NCBI GenBank assembly: GCA_000171875.1
Contig: ABHI01000002.1
Location: 1 to 64,000 of the forward strand
DNA from: Flavobacteriales bacterium ALC-1
Lineage (GTDB): Bacteria; Bacteroidota; Bacteroidia; Flavobacteriales; Flavobacteriaceae
Length of the DNA stretch: 64,000 nucleotides
Direction of reading: 5' to 3'
Shown here: positions 7,429 to 14,580 of the stretch, one piece after another
How positions within the stretch are numbered: the first letter of the stretch is position 1
Layout of the letters: every line of letters begins with the position of its first letter
Notes under the pieces: generated by a model
What the model was told of the DNA's origin: nothing
Database searches by the model: none
The model's input: the letters and a program-made list of their open reading frames with translations, nothing else
Program-made: the position numbers and the translations under genes

Positions 7429-9000
7429 CTAAAACTTAAAACTTAATCCTGTATATACTCCAACAAAGAATGGTTTAAAATCACCAGACGTATTGTTGAA
7501 TGTATTTATTTGATACTTGAACGTAGGCTCAAGATTGATATTCCATTTTTCTGACAAGCTGTAATCTATACCAAAACCTAAATTGGCACTAAAACTTGTT
7601 GAATTAATATTATTTGCTTCACCTATTAATGTTGAAGCTCCATCTATATCTGCATAAATTTCATTGTCATTTAAAAAGAAAGTACTGAAACCTCCGATAA
7701 GATTAATTCCGAATTTTTTATCTAAAAGTCTATACTCTAATTCTAAAGGGACTTCGATAAAACCAAAACGCTGATCTATATTACCTGCTTGTTTAATGTC
7801 ATTATTAGTTGGCTTAGACATTAAGAAGTATTTGTTTGCATGCATAAAGGAAATAGAATGTTGACCGTCAATATATTCTACATTACTTATATCAGTGTTC
7901 TCACCACGCAATAAAACTTCGTCACCAGTAAATGTAATTACATCAGAAGTGACATGATTAAGGTTAACACGATTAACACCAGCACGTATTTTTAATTTAT
8001 CAGAAACGGCATAAGAACCAGAGATACCATAACTCATGTTTATGTCACCAGCTTTTGAGTTTCCATTAAATTGACCATTAATAGGAGACCCTTCCCCTAA
8101 AGAACCAAAATAAACAGGCGCAACATTTGGTGCAATGCTCCACCTGTTTTGTTTATCTTCTTCTTTTTCATCAATGGTCTTAGTCTGTTCCGCTATAGCA
8201 TCTTGTATAGACTGCTTCTCTGGAACATCAACTATTGAATTTTTAGCTTCTAATTCATCACTATTTTTTGTTTCAGCTCCCTTAGTTTCAGAATCTGAGT
8301 TTTGTGATGAGGTAGTATTATCTGCAACCGCAGTATTATTCTCTTCTACAGCGTTTTTAATTGCAGATTTTATTTCAGAATCATTAGCAAGCTTAGTCTT
8401 ATTGCTGTTTTCTGAATTTTTAGTGTTTGCAGCTATTCTAGCCCTATTATCTTTATGAGGACTTGTTGTTAAATTAGTACGCTTTTGAGAAGATGTTTTC
8501 TTTTCTTTCTTATTCGTATTGCTATTAGAATTGTTAGCAACTGAATTTAAGGTGGCATTATTAGGACTTGTTAATTGATTAGAAGCATTATCTTTTTTAG
8601 GTGTGTTGCTTTCTTCTTTATCTTTAATTAAGCTGTTGTCTGTATCAGAGTCAACAAACTTGAGCTCATCATCAACTCTTTTAAGATCTTCTTGCTTAGA
8701 ATTGGTTGAAGAATTTAAATCATCACCATCTTTAACAGATTCAGTTTTATCTGTATTTACAATAGGTAAATTTTTGTTATTGTTTCCATCAGAATTAAAT
8801 ACAGAAACACCAACAGTTAATAGCAACGCAATAGCTGCAGCAACTCCACCGATTTGCCACCAAATAGGAATGACTCTTCGCTTTTTCTTTTGATTAGGAA
8901 GACTTTCGCTTATACGATTCCAAACAGCATCGTTAGGAGCTACTTCAAAATCCTTAAACTTTTCTTGAAAAAGTCTATCTATGTTCTTCTTGTCGTTCAT
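7429..9000 (-). CDS. Membrane-anchored protein with C-terminal outer-membrane-type beta-barrel; partner of the ECF sigma factor
   Basis: A 523-residue protein. Residues 1-45 are cytoplasmic, with FKDFEVAPNDAVWNRISESL, a motif I recognise from Bacteroidota proteins that follow ECF sigma genes. A single transmembrane helix spans about 46-68. A low-complexity N/S/K/E/D-rich linker covers about 70-285, and a C-terminal beta-barrel-like domain ends in LSFKF (about 286-523). Two base pairs separate it from the sigma gene, so both are one operon. An anti-sigma or transenvelope signalling role is inferred from context. An inner-membrane helix on a protein with an outer-membrane-type barrel is unusual. 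Confidence 0.7.
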   Translation of the reverse strand: MNDKKNIDRLFQEKFKDFEVAPNDAVWNRISESLPNQKKKRRVIPIWWQIGGVAAAIALLLTVGVSVFNSDGNNNKNLPIVNTDKTESVKDGDDLNSSTNSKQEDLKRVDDELKFVDSDTDNSLIKDKEESNTPKKDNASNQLTSPNNATLNSVANNSNSNTNKKEKKTSSQKRTNLTTSPHKDNRARIAANTKNSENSNKTKLANDSEIKSAIKNAVEENNTAVADNTTSSQNSDSETKGAETKNSDELEAKNSIVDVPEKQSIQDAIAEQTKTIDEKEEDKQNRWSIAPNVAPVYFGSLGEGSPINGQFNGNSKAGDINMSYGISGSYAVSDKLKIRAGVNRVNLNHVTSDVITFTGDEVLLRGENTDISNVEYIDGQHSISFMHANKYFLMSKPTNNDIKQAGNIDQRFGFIEVPLELEYRLLDKKFGINLIGGFSTFFLNDNEIYADIDGASTLIGEANNINSTSFSANLGFGIDYSLSEKWNINLEPTFKYQINTFNNTSGDFKPFFVGVYTGLSFKF

Positions 9001-9002
9001 TT

Positions 9003-9548
9003 TTATAAACTCTGCGAATTTGAATTCGCTCTGTAATCTTCTATTTTACCTTTTAAAATCAATCGCGCTCTCGCTAAATTAGATTTTGACGTTCCTGTTG
9101 AAATATTTATTAATTCGCTAATCTCTACATGAGAGTAACCATCTAACACATATAAGTTGAACACCAATCTGTATCTGTCTGGCAATTCTTGAACAATTTT
9201 TAATAAAAAATCTATATTCAAGTCTTCATCATTAATATCTACAGAAACATCTTCTATATTGCCTTCATTAACAATGTCGTAAACTCCGACATCTTCTCTG
9301 TAGCGTTGCAATGATGTATTAATTGCAATTCGTTTTAGCCAACCTTCAAAAGAACCTTTATTATTATACTGATCTATTTTACTAAATACAGTTATAAATG
9401 CATCATGCAGGTTATCTTCTGCTTCTGCATAGTTTTTAGAGTACTTAAGACAAAGTGAAAATAATTTACTTGCAAATTGCTTGTATAATTGACTTTGTGC
9501 CTCAGCATCTTGATTAATACAATTTCTTATGAGCCTATCTAAACTCAC
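9003..9548 (-). CDS. ECF-type RNA polymerase sigma factor
   Basis: A 181-residue sigma-70 family protein with region 2 (YAEAEDNLHDAFITVFSKI and the FEGWLKRIAINTSLQ core) and region 4 (LPDRYRLVFNLYVLDGYSHVEI with helix-turn-helix to about 160). Regions 1.1 and 3 are absent, as in extracytoplasmic-function sigmas. It directs RNA polymerase to a specific promoter set, which cannot be named from sequence. The downstream gene encodes a membrane protein with an anti-sigma-like N-terminus, the usual partner arrangement in Bacteroidota. Confidence 0.93.
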   Translation of the reverse strand: MSLDRLIRNCINQDAEAQSQLYKQFASKLFSLCLKYSKNYAEAEDNLHDAFITVFSKIDQYNNKGSFEGWLKRIAINTSLQRYREDVGVYDIVNEGNIEDVSVDINDEDLNIDFLLKIVQELPDRYRLVFNLYVLDGYSHVEISELINISTGTSKSNLARARLILKGKIEDYRANSNSQSL

Positions 9549-9711
9549 ATTAGTGTTGGAATTAATTAATAATCATTTTACTTGTACAACCTTTGTAACT
9601 TCATCTTAATAAATTAAGACAATTGTTAACTTTGTCATTAATTTTTATAAATAATTACAATCAATTTCACTACGTAGATGCGAAAAATGTAAAAGGGTTG
9701 CGTCTAAAACT

Positions 9712-9742
9712 AAAAAAATCCTGATTTTTTTTTCAGGATTTT
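9712..9742 (-). terminator. Intrinsic terminator of recA
   Basis: AAAATCCTGA (9715-9724) pairs with TCAGGATTTT (9733-9742) around an 8-nt loop. Reading leftwards the stem is followed by a run of seven T, directly after the recA stop codon at 9751. Confidence 0.85.
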
Positions 9743-9750
9743 AATTTTTT

Positions 9751-10755
9751 CTATTCAGAATCGTTAATCAAGGCTCTTACTTTCTCCTCTAATTCATCCA
9801 TAAGATCTGGATTATCCTTTATTAAGGCTTTAACAGCGTCACGACCTTGGCCAAGTTTAGTATCTTGATAACTAAACCAAGAACCGCTCTTTTTTACTAT
9901 ATCGTGTTCTACGGCTAAGTCTAAAACCTCACCGACTTTAGAAATACCCTCTCCATACATAATATCAAATTCGGCAAGCCTAAATGGTGGTGCTACTTTA
10001 TTTTTAACAACCTTAACACGGGTTTTATTACCCATAACATTACTGTTGCTATCTTTTATTTGTGTAGAACGTCTTATGTCTAAACGTACTGAAGCGTAAA
10101 ACTTAAGTGCATTACCACCAGTTGTAGTTTCGGGATTCCCAAACATTACACCAATCTTTTCACGTAATTGGTTAATAAAAACCATGGTACAGTTAGTTTT
10201 ACTTATAGAAGCGGTAAGTTTTCTCAAAGCCTGTGACATTAAACGTGCATGTAAACCCATTTTAGAGTCGCCCATTTCACCTTCAATCTCACTCTTTGGT
10301 GTTAAAGCGGCAACAGAATCTATAACAATAATATCAATAGCCCCAGAACGCACTAAATTATCGGCAATTTCTAAAGCCTGTTCTCCATTATCTGGCTGAG
10401 AAATGATTAGGTTTTCTAAATCCACGCCAAGTTTTTCAGCATAAAAACGATCAAATGCATGCTCAGCATCAATAAATGCAGCAATGCCTCCTGCTTTTTG
10501 TGCTTCGGCAATAGCATGGAGCGTTAATGTTGTTTTACCAGAAGATTCAGGTCCATATATTTCAATCACTCTTCCTCTCGGGTAGCCACCAACGCCTAAA
10601 GCGATATCTAAACCTAATGAGCCAGACGAAATAGCATCTACATCCTCAATAGCCTGATCGCTCATTTTCATTACAGTCCCTTTGCCATAGGCCTTATCTA
10701 ATTTGTCTAAAGTTAATTTTAAAGCCTTTAATTTTGCATCTTTTTCACTACTCAT
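9751..10755 (-). CDS. recA: RecA recombinase
   Basis: A 334-residue protein with the classical RecA layout. The Walker A motif is GPESSGKT (68-75), followed by the [13 protein letters not shown]alker B segment and the [21 protein letters not shown] loop region that contacts DNA. It forms ATP-dependent filaments on single-stranded DNA for recombination and repair and drives SOS cleavage. It is monocistronic, with a consensus promoter upstream and a terminator downstream. No obvious LexA-type operator was recognised upstream. The lack of a long acidic C-tail is normal for this phylum. Confidence 0.98.
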   Translation of the reverse strand: MSSEKDAKLKALKLTLDKLDKAYGKGTVMKMSDQAIEDVDAISSGSLGLDIALGVGGYPRGRVIEIYGPESSGKTTLTLHAIAEAQKAGGIAAFIDAEHAFDRFYAEKLGVDLENLIISQPDNGEQALEIADNLVRSGAIDIIVIDSVAALTPKSEIEGEMGDSKMGLHARLMSQALRKLTASISKTNCTMVFINQLREKIGVMFGNPETTTGGNALKFYASVRLDIRRSTQIKDSNSNVMGNKTRVKVVKNKVAPPFRLAEFDIMYGEGISKVGEVLDLAVEHDIVKKSGSWFSYQDTKLGQGRDAVKALIKDNPDLMDELEEKVRALINDSE

Positions 10756-10783
10756 TTCTTCTTTTTTTCTTAATTACGAATAT

Positions 10784-10813
10784 CAAAAATACCACTTATT
10801 TTAATTATTTCAA
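10784..10813 (-). promoter_or_regulatory. recA promoter, TTG-N19-TATTTTTG
   Basis: On the minus strand TTG (10813-10811) is followed after 19 bp by TATTTTTG (10791-10784), matching the Bacteroidota -33/-7 consensus. The -7 box lies 28 bp before the recA ATG. Confidence 0.65.
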
Positions 10814-11122
10814 TTTTATCACGCAACCATTTTACACTTTTAGCATCTACTAAATGAAAAAGGAAAAAATTGCTATGAAAAGCGTCAAAAAAATTCTGAA
10901 TTATAGATTTAGACTTTAAATGACAAAAACATCTAATCTAATTGTGTGAGATTAATTGGATTAGAGTTTCTTTAAAAAGTTGAGATAAGTCTTGTAAATA
11001 AATTTTCTACTTTTTAATAATATTAGCAAAACATTAGGTATTTCAGCTATTACGATTTTCGCGACAGCTGTGTAGCTGATGTAGATTAACCTTTTAATTA
11101 GTTTTACGTTAGTAGTTAATCT
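10814..11122. other. Non-coding stretch with an orphan hairpin
   Basis: No credible gene lies between the recA promoter and the hairpin at 11123. At 10933-10964 the arms CTAATCTAATT and AATTGGATTAG pair with one wobble around a 10-nt loop and are followed by a short T-run. A second imperfect pair, GATTAAC near 11090 and GTTAATC near 11116, sits close to the downstream terminator. These could be a small RNA or remnants of a lost gene. Confidence 0.35.
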
Positions 11123-11157
11123 AAAAAAGCACTTTGAAATTATCAAAGTGCTTTTTT
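11123..11157. terminator. Strong orphan intrinsic terminator
   Basis: AAAAAAGCACTTTGA (11123-11137) and TCAAAGTGCTTTTTT (11143-11157) form a perfect 15-bp stem with a 5-nt loop, flanked by A and T runs in both directions. No recognised gene ends here: trhO starts downstream to the right and recA lies to the left, pointing away. It may end an unannotated small RNA in the 10.8-11.1 kb gap. Confidence 0.75.
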
Positions 11158-11170
11158 TATTGTCAATCCT

Positions 11171-11199
11171 TTGATATTTAACTACAAACAATACCTTTG
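11171..11199 (+). promoter_or_regulatory. trhO promoter, TTG-N18-TACCTTTG
   Basis: TTG at 11171-11173 and TACCTTTG at 11192-11199 are separated by 18 bp, matching the phylum consensus. Transcription should start near 11206. The leader then contains an imperfect inverted repeat, ACCTAAGCC/GGCGTAGGT (11210-11229). Confidence 0.6.
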
Positions 11200-11267
11200 C
11201 ACTTCGTATACCTAAGCCTTGGCGTAGGTGTGTTACAAATAATCTTTAACCTTAAAATTAGTATAGC

Positions 11268-12338
11268 ATGCAACTGTACAATAACTTAAGTGCTAAAGAA
11301 AGAGCAGAACTTATTGAAAAAGCAGGAAAAGAACGCTTAACAATCTCTTTCTACAAGTACGCCAAAATTGGCAATACCGAAATTTTTAGAAATCATATGT
11401 TTTTAGCATGGGACCAACAAGAGGTCTTAGGAAGAATATATGTTGCTAATGAAGGCATCAACGCTCAACTTTCTGTGCCTGCAGAGAATTTTGATGTGTT
11501 TAAGAATCATCTAGACACTATTACGTTTTTAGAAAAAGTAAGATTAAATATTGCTATTGAGCACGATAATTTTGCCTTTTTAAAGCTAAAAGTTAAAGTC
11601 CGTAATAAAATTGTAGCAGATGGATTAAACGATGCTTCGTTTGATGTTACTAATAAAGGTATACATGTAAATGCTGAAGAGTTTAATGAACTCATTGAAG
11701 ATCCCAATACGGTCTTGGTAGATATGAGAAACCATTATGAAAGTGAAATAGGTCATTTTAAAAATGCTGTAACACCAGATGTAGATACATTTAGAGAATC
11801 TTTAGATTTAATTGAAGAAGATTTAAGAGAGCATAAAGAAGATAAAAAACTAGTGATGTATTGTACTGGTGGTATTCGTTGTGAAAAAGCAAGCGCCTAT
11901 TATAAGTACAAAGGTTTTAAAAATGTGTTTCAACTCGAAGGAGGTATTATTAATTACGTTAGACAAATTGAATCAGAAGGTTTAGAAAACAAGTTTGTTG
12001 GTAAAAACTTTGTGTTTGATGAACGTCGTTCTGAGCGTATTTCTGATGATGTCATTGCCAATTGTCACCAATGTGGTGAGCCAGCAGATATGCATACCAA
12101 TTGTGCAAACGAAGCTTGCCACCTTTTATTTATTCAGTGTCAAGACTGTAAAGAAAAGATGGAAAACTGTTGTTCTACAAACTGTATGGAAATAAACAAA
12201 CTACCTCACGAAGAGCAAAAAGCGTTACGTAAAGGTCAAGGAAACAGTAATGATATCTTTAAAAAAGGACGAGCAGATCATTTGCCTTATAAAAAGGACT
12301 TGCGCAATATTTTTGATACCTTGAACAAAACAGATTAA
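11268..12338 (+). CDS. trhO: tRNA uridine(34) hydroxylase, rhodanese family
   Basis: A 356-residue YceA/TrhO protein. An N-terminal ferredoxin-like domain (to about 115) is followed by a rhodanese domain whose active loop is CTGGIRC (C199 and C205). The C-terminal segment is cysteine-rich (CHQCGEP, CANEACHLLFIQC, CCSTNC), consistent with metal binding. TrhO uses oxygen to hydroxylate U34 of certain tRNAs, giving 5-hydroxyuridine needed for wobble modification. It has its own consensus promoter. Confidence 0.92.
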   Translation: MQLYNNLSAKERAELIEKAGKERLTISFYKYAKIGNTEIFRNHMFLAWDQQEVLGRIYVANEGINAQLSVPAENFDVFKNHLDTITFLEKVRLNIAIEHDNFAFLKLKVKVRNKIVADGLNDASFDVTNKGIHVNAEEFNELIEDPNTVLVDMRNHYESEIGHFKNAVTPDVDTFRESLDLIEEDLREHKEDKKLVMYCTGGIRCEKASAYYKYKGFKNVFQLEGGIINYVRQIESEGLENKFVGKNFVFDERRSERISDDVIANCHQCGEPADMHTNCANEACHLLFIQCQDCKEKMENCCSTNCMEINKLPHEEQKALRKGQGNSNDIFKKGRADHLPYKKDLRNIFDTLNKTD

Positions 12339-12495
12339 TATATACAAGTTTTTACAACTTAGCAGAAAAATCAAAAGTCCTTAGAATTTAATTTTAAGTG
12401 CTTTTGGTTTTTATATAAAATCAACAAGCATTATCTAACTGTTAAATTCAATAGCCTTTTATAACTTTAATTGTTTTTTCTGGTTTTGTTTCCAT
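12339..12495. other. Non-coding gap after trhO
   Basis: The sequence is A+T-rich. A weak hairpin may form from AAAAGTCCTTAGAA and TTAAGTGCTTTTGG-like arms near 12375-12410, followed by TTTTTAT, which could terminate trhO. No gene is seen. Confidence 0.3.
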
Positions 12496-12655
12496 TTAAG
12501 AGTTATAAAATATTTGAGCATCGGTTAAACAAGATATTTTATAAGTATTAAAAATAAATTCGCTACCACCACTTGGTGAGGAGCTAGGTTTTTTGAGTAC
12601 TACAAAAATAGGCTGTAAGTAGAGTGAGGATTAATAATGTAGTTTTTGATTTCAT
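12496..12655 (-). pseudogene. Possible frameshifted short secreted/lipoprotein gene
   Basis: From ATG at 12655 the minus strand encodes MKSKTTLLILTLLTAYFCST, a good signal-peptide pattern with a Cys, but stops at 12584. Shifting by one base in the A6 run at about 12587-12592 opens another frame (KPSSSPSGGSEFIFNTYKIS and on) to a stop at 12496, giving about 52 codons. This looks like a small exported protein broken by an indel in a homopolymer. It could also be chance, because no family is recognised. Confidence 0.3.
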
Positions 12656-12879
12656 AATTAATAGCTTTTAAAGTTTAATATTAGATCATCGCAATAATTT
12701 TTATTATAGCTTAATTAAGTTGCTTAATATGAGCAATTTGCAAAAGAATAATTTAAGCTTAAATCCTAAAGATGAATGAATTAATTTTCTGAATAAATAA
12801 TATTACCTTTACTTTTTAATTATTTACGAATCCTTTATCTAGATTTTTTGTAGATCTAGATTTAATATATATAAATTTT
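12656..12879. other. Non-coding upstream region of ricT
   Basis: A+T-rich, no ORF. Just before the ricT start there are two copies of ATCTAGAT (12837-12844 and 12854-12861), each palindromic. They could be a binding site or chance. Confidence 0.25.
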
Positions 12880-14088
12880 ATGGCTTGTAACAGTTGTTCA
12901 ACTGGTAAAGATGGCCAACCAAAAGGATGCAAAAACAATGGGACTTGCGGTACAGACAGCTGTAATAAACTCACTGTTTTTGATTGGTTAGCTAATATGT
13001 CGCTCCCTAACGGACAAGACCCTTTTATAGGTGTTGAAGTACGTTTTAAAAACGGCAGAAAACACTATTATAAAAACACAGAAAATCTTACACTAAGTAT
13101 TGGGGATATTGTGGCAACTCAGGCAAAATCTGGTCACGATATAGGTATGGTTACACTTACTGGCGAATTGGTAAGAATCCAGATGAAACGAAAAAAAGTA
13201 AATGTTGACGATACCGAAAATGTTTTAAAAATATACCGAAAAGCATCACAAAAAGATATTGATATTTGGTCTACTTCGAGAGATAAGGAAGAACCAATGA
13301 AGGTAAAAGCACGTCAGTTTGCAATAGACCTTAATCTAAAAATGAAAATCTCTGATATTGAATATCAAGGGGATGGTAGTAAAGCCACATTTTACTACAC
13401 AGCTGAGGAACGTGTAGACTTTAGAGAATTGATTAAAGTTTTTGCACGTGAGTTTAGAACGCGTATAGAGATGAAACAAGTTGGCTTTAGACAAGAAGCT
13501 GCAAGACTTGGTGGTATTGGCTCATGTGGTAGAGAATTATGCTGCTCTACATGGCTTACCGACTTTAGATCTGTTAGCACATCAGCCGCACGTTATCAGC
13601 AATTATCTTTAAATCCTTTAAAACTTGCTGGACAATGTGGTAAGCTAAAATGTTGTCTTAACTATGAGTTGGATGCCTATTTAGATGCTTTAAAAGCATT
13701 CCCTAAAAATGATACTAAACTTTATACAGAAAAGGGTACAGCAGTATGTCAAAAAACAGACATTTTCAAAGGTTTAATGTGGTATGCTTATGAAGGAGAA
13801 TGGATGAATTGGCATATCATTACTACAGAGCAAGCCAATGAAATTATTACTAAAAACAAGAAAAAAGAAAGAGTAGCAAGCCTAGAAGAATATGCAGCAG
13901 AGCATATCCAAGACACTAAAAACGAGTTTGAGAACGTTGTAGGTCAAGATAGTTTAACACGTTTCGATAGTCCAAAACCGAAAAGAAAACGTAAAAACAA
14001 TAGGAGGAATAACAAAAGTCGAAACAGAAACAGAAATCGCAATCAAAAAACCAATGCCAAAAAACAGACAAATGCTAAGAAAAACTAA
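12880..14088 (+). CDS. ricT: PSP1-domain protein RicT
   Basis: A 402-residue protein. The N-terminus has a cluster of cysteines (CNSC, CKNNGTCGTDSC, residues 3-28). The PSP1 core carries SCGRELCC (216-222) and QCGKLKCC (252-259), the cysteine signature of RicT. The tail (about 370-402) is strongly basic, with K/R/N repeats. In Bacillus, RicT joins RicA and RicF in an iron-sulfur complex that supports RNase Y-dependent mRNA processing. In this phylum the role is not established, and no ricA/ricF is visible nearby. Its 3' end overlaps the gldH reading frame, indicating an operon with gldH and the penicillin-binding protein gene. Confidence 0.85.
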   Translation: MACNSCSTGKDGQPKGCKNNGTCGTDSCNKLTVFDWLANMSLPNGQDPFIGVEVRFKNGRKHYYKNTENLTLSIGDIVATQAKSGHDIGMVTLTGELVRIQMKRKKVNVDDTENVLKIYRKASQKDIDIWSTSRDKEEPMKVKARQFAIDLNLKMKISDIEYQGDGSKATFYYTAEERVDFRELIKVFAREFRTRIEMKQVGFRQEAARLGGIGSCGRELCCSTWLTDFRSVSTSAARYQQLSLNPLKLAGQCGKLKCCLNYELDAYLDALKAFPKNDTKLYTEKGTAVCQKTDIFKGLMWYAYEGEWMNWHIITTEQANEIITKNKKKERVASLEEYAAEHIQDTKNEFENVVGQDSLTRFDSPKPKRKRKNNRRNNKSRNRNRNRNQKTNAKKQTNAKKN

Positions 14089-14575
14089 TTGGTTATATCT
14101 AACAATAATCGGTTGTTTTTTAATCACAAGTTGTGACTCAAAAGCTGTTTATGACGAGTATAAATCTCTACCAAGTCAATGGCATAAAGATTCGGTTGCA
14201 AGCTTCAATTTTAAATCACCAGATACTACAAACAATTACAATCTATACGTTAATTTAAGAAACACTAATGATTATAAGTTTAGTAATTTATATCTCATTG
14301 TAGAATTAGATTATCCTAACGGAAAAGTAGTTAAAGATACATTAGAGTACAAAATGGCTGCTCCTGATGGAGAACTTTTAGGTACTGGATTTTCAGACGT
14401 AAAAGAAAACAAGCTTTGGTATAGAGGTTTTGATGACTCATTTAAGTTTAATGAAGATGGAGACTATACCGTCAAAATTCAACACGCTATGAGAAATAAT
14501 GGTGATGTTAATGGTGTTGATAATTTAGAAGGAATCACAGATGTTGGTTTTAGAGTAGAACAGGCTCAAAAATAG
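14072..14575 (+). CDS. gldH: Gliding motility lipoprotein GldH
   Basis: A 167-residue lipoprotein. An ATG at 14054 is in frame, but the ATG at 14072 gives a compact signal peptide ending in LITSC (Cys21), so the later start is preferred. The following beta-sandwich-like domain matches GldH, which is required for gliding in Flavobacterium johnsoniae and for T9SS-linked adhesin turnover. The start lies inside the ricT coding end (17-bp overlap). The position between ricT and a class A PBP gene is one I recognise from other flavobacteria. Confidence 0.88.
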   Translation: MLRKTNWLYLTIIGCFLITSCDSKAVYDEYKSLPSQWHKDSVASFNFKSPDTTNNYNLYVNLRNTNDYKFSNLYLIVELDYPNGKVVKDTLEYKMAAPDGELLGTGFSDVKENKLWYRGFDDSFKFNEDGDYTVKIQHAMRNNGDVNGVDNLEGITDVGFRVEQAQK

Positions 14576-14580
14576 TAATT

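Noticed and set aside
8135..8893. Two plus-strand ORFs opposite the sigma-partner gene
   Set aside because: They are antisense shadows of the S/N/K/D-rich linker and have serine/leucine-rich low-complexity translations.
10961..11191. 76-codon minus-strand ORF between recA and trhO
   Set aside because: It runs straight through the 15-bp terminator stem and the trhO promoter, has a composition driven by A/T-rich sequence (I, K, L, F), and shows no domain.
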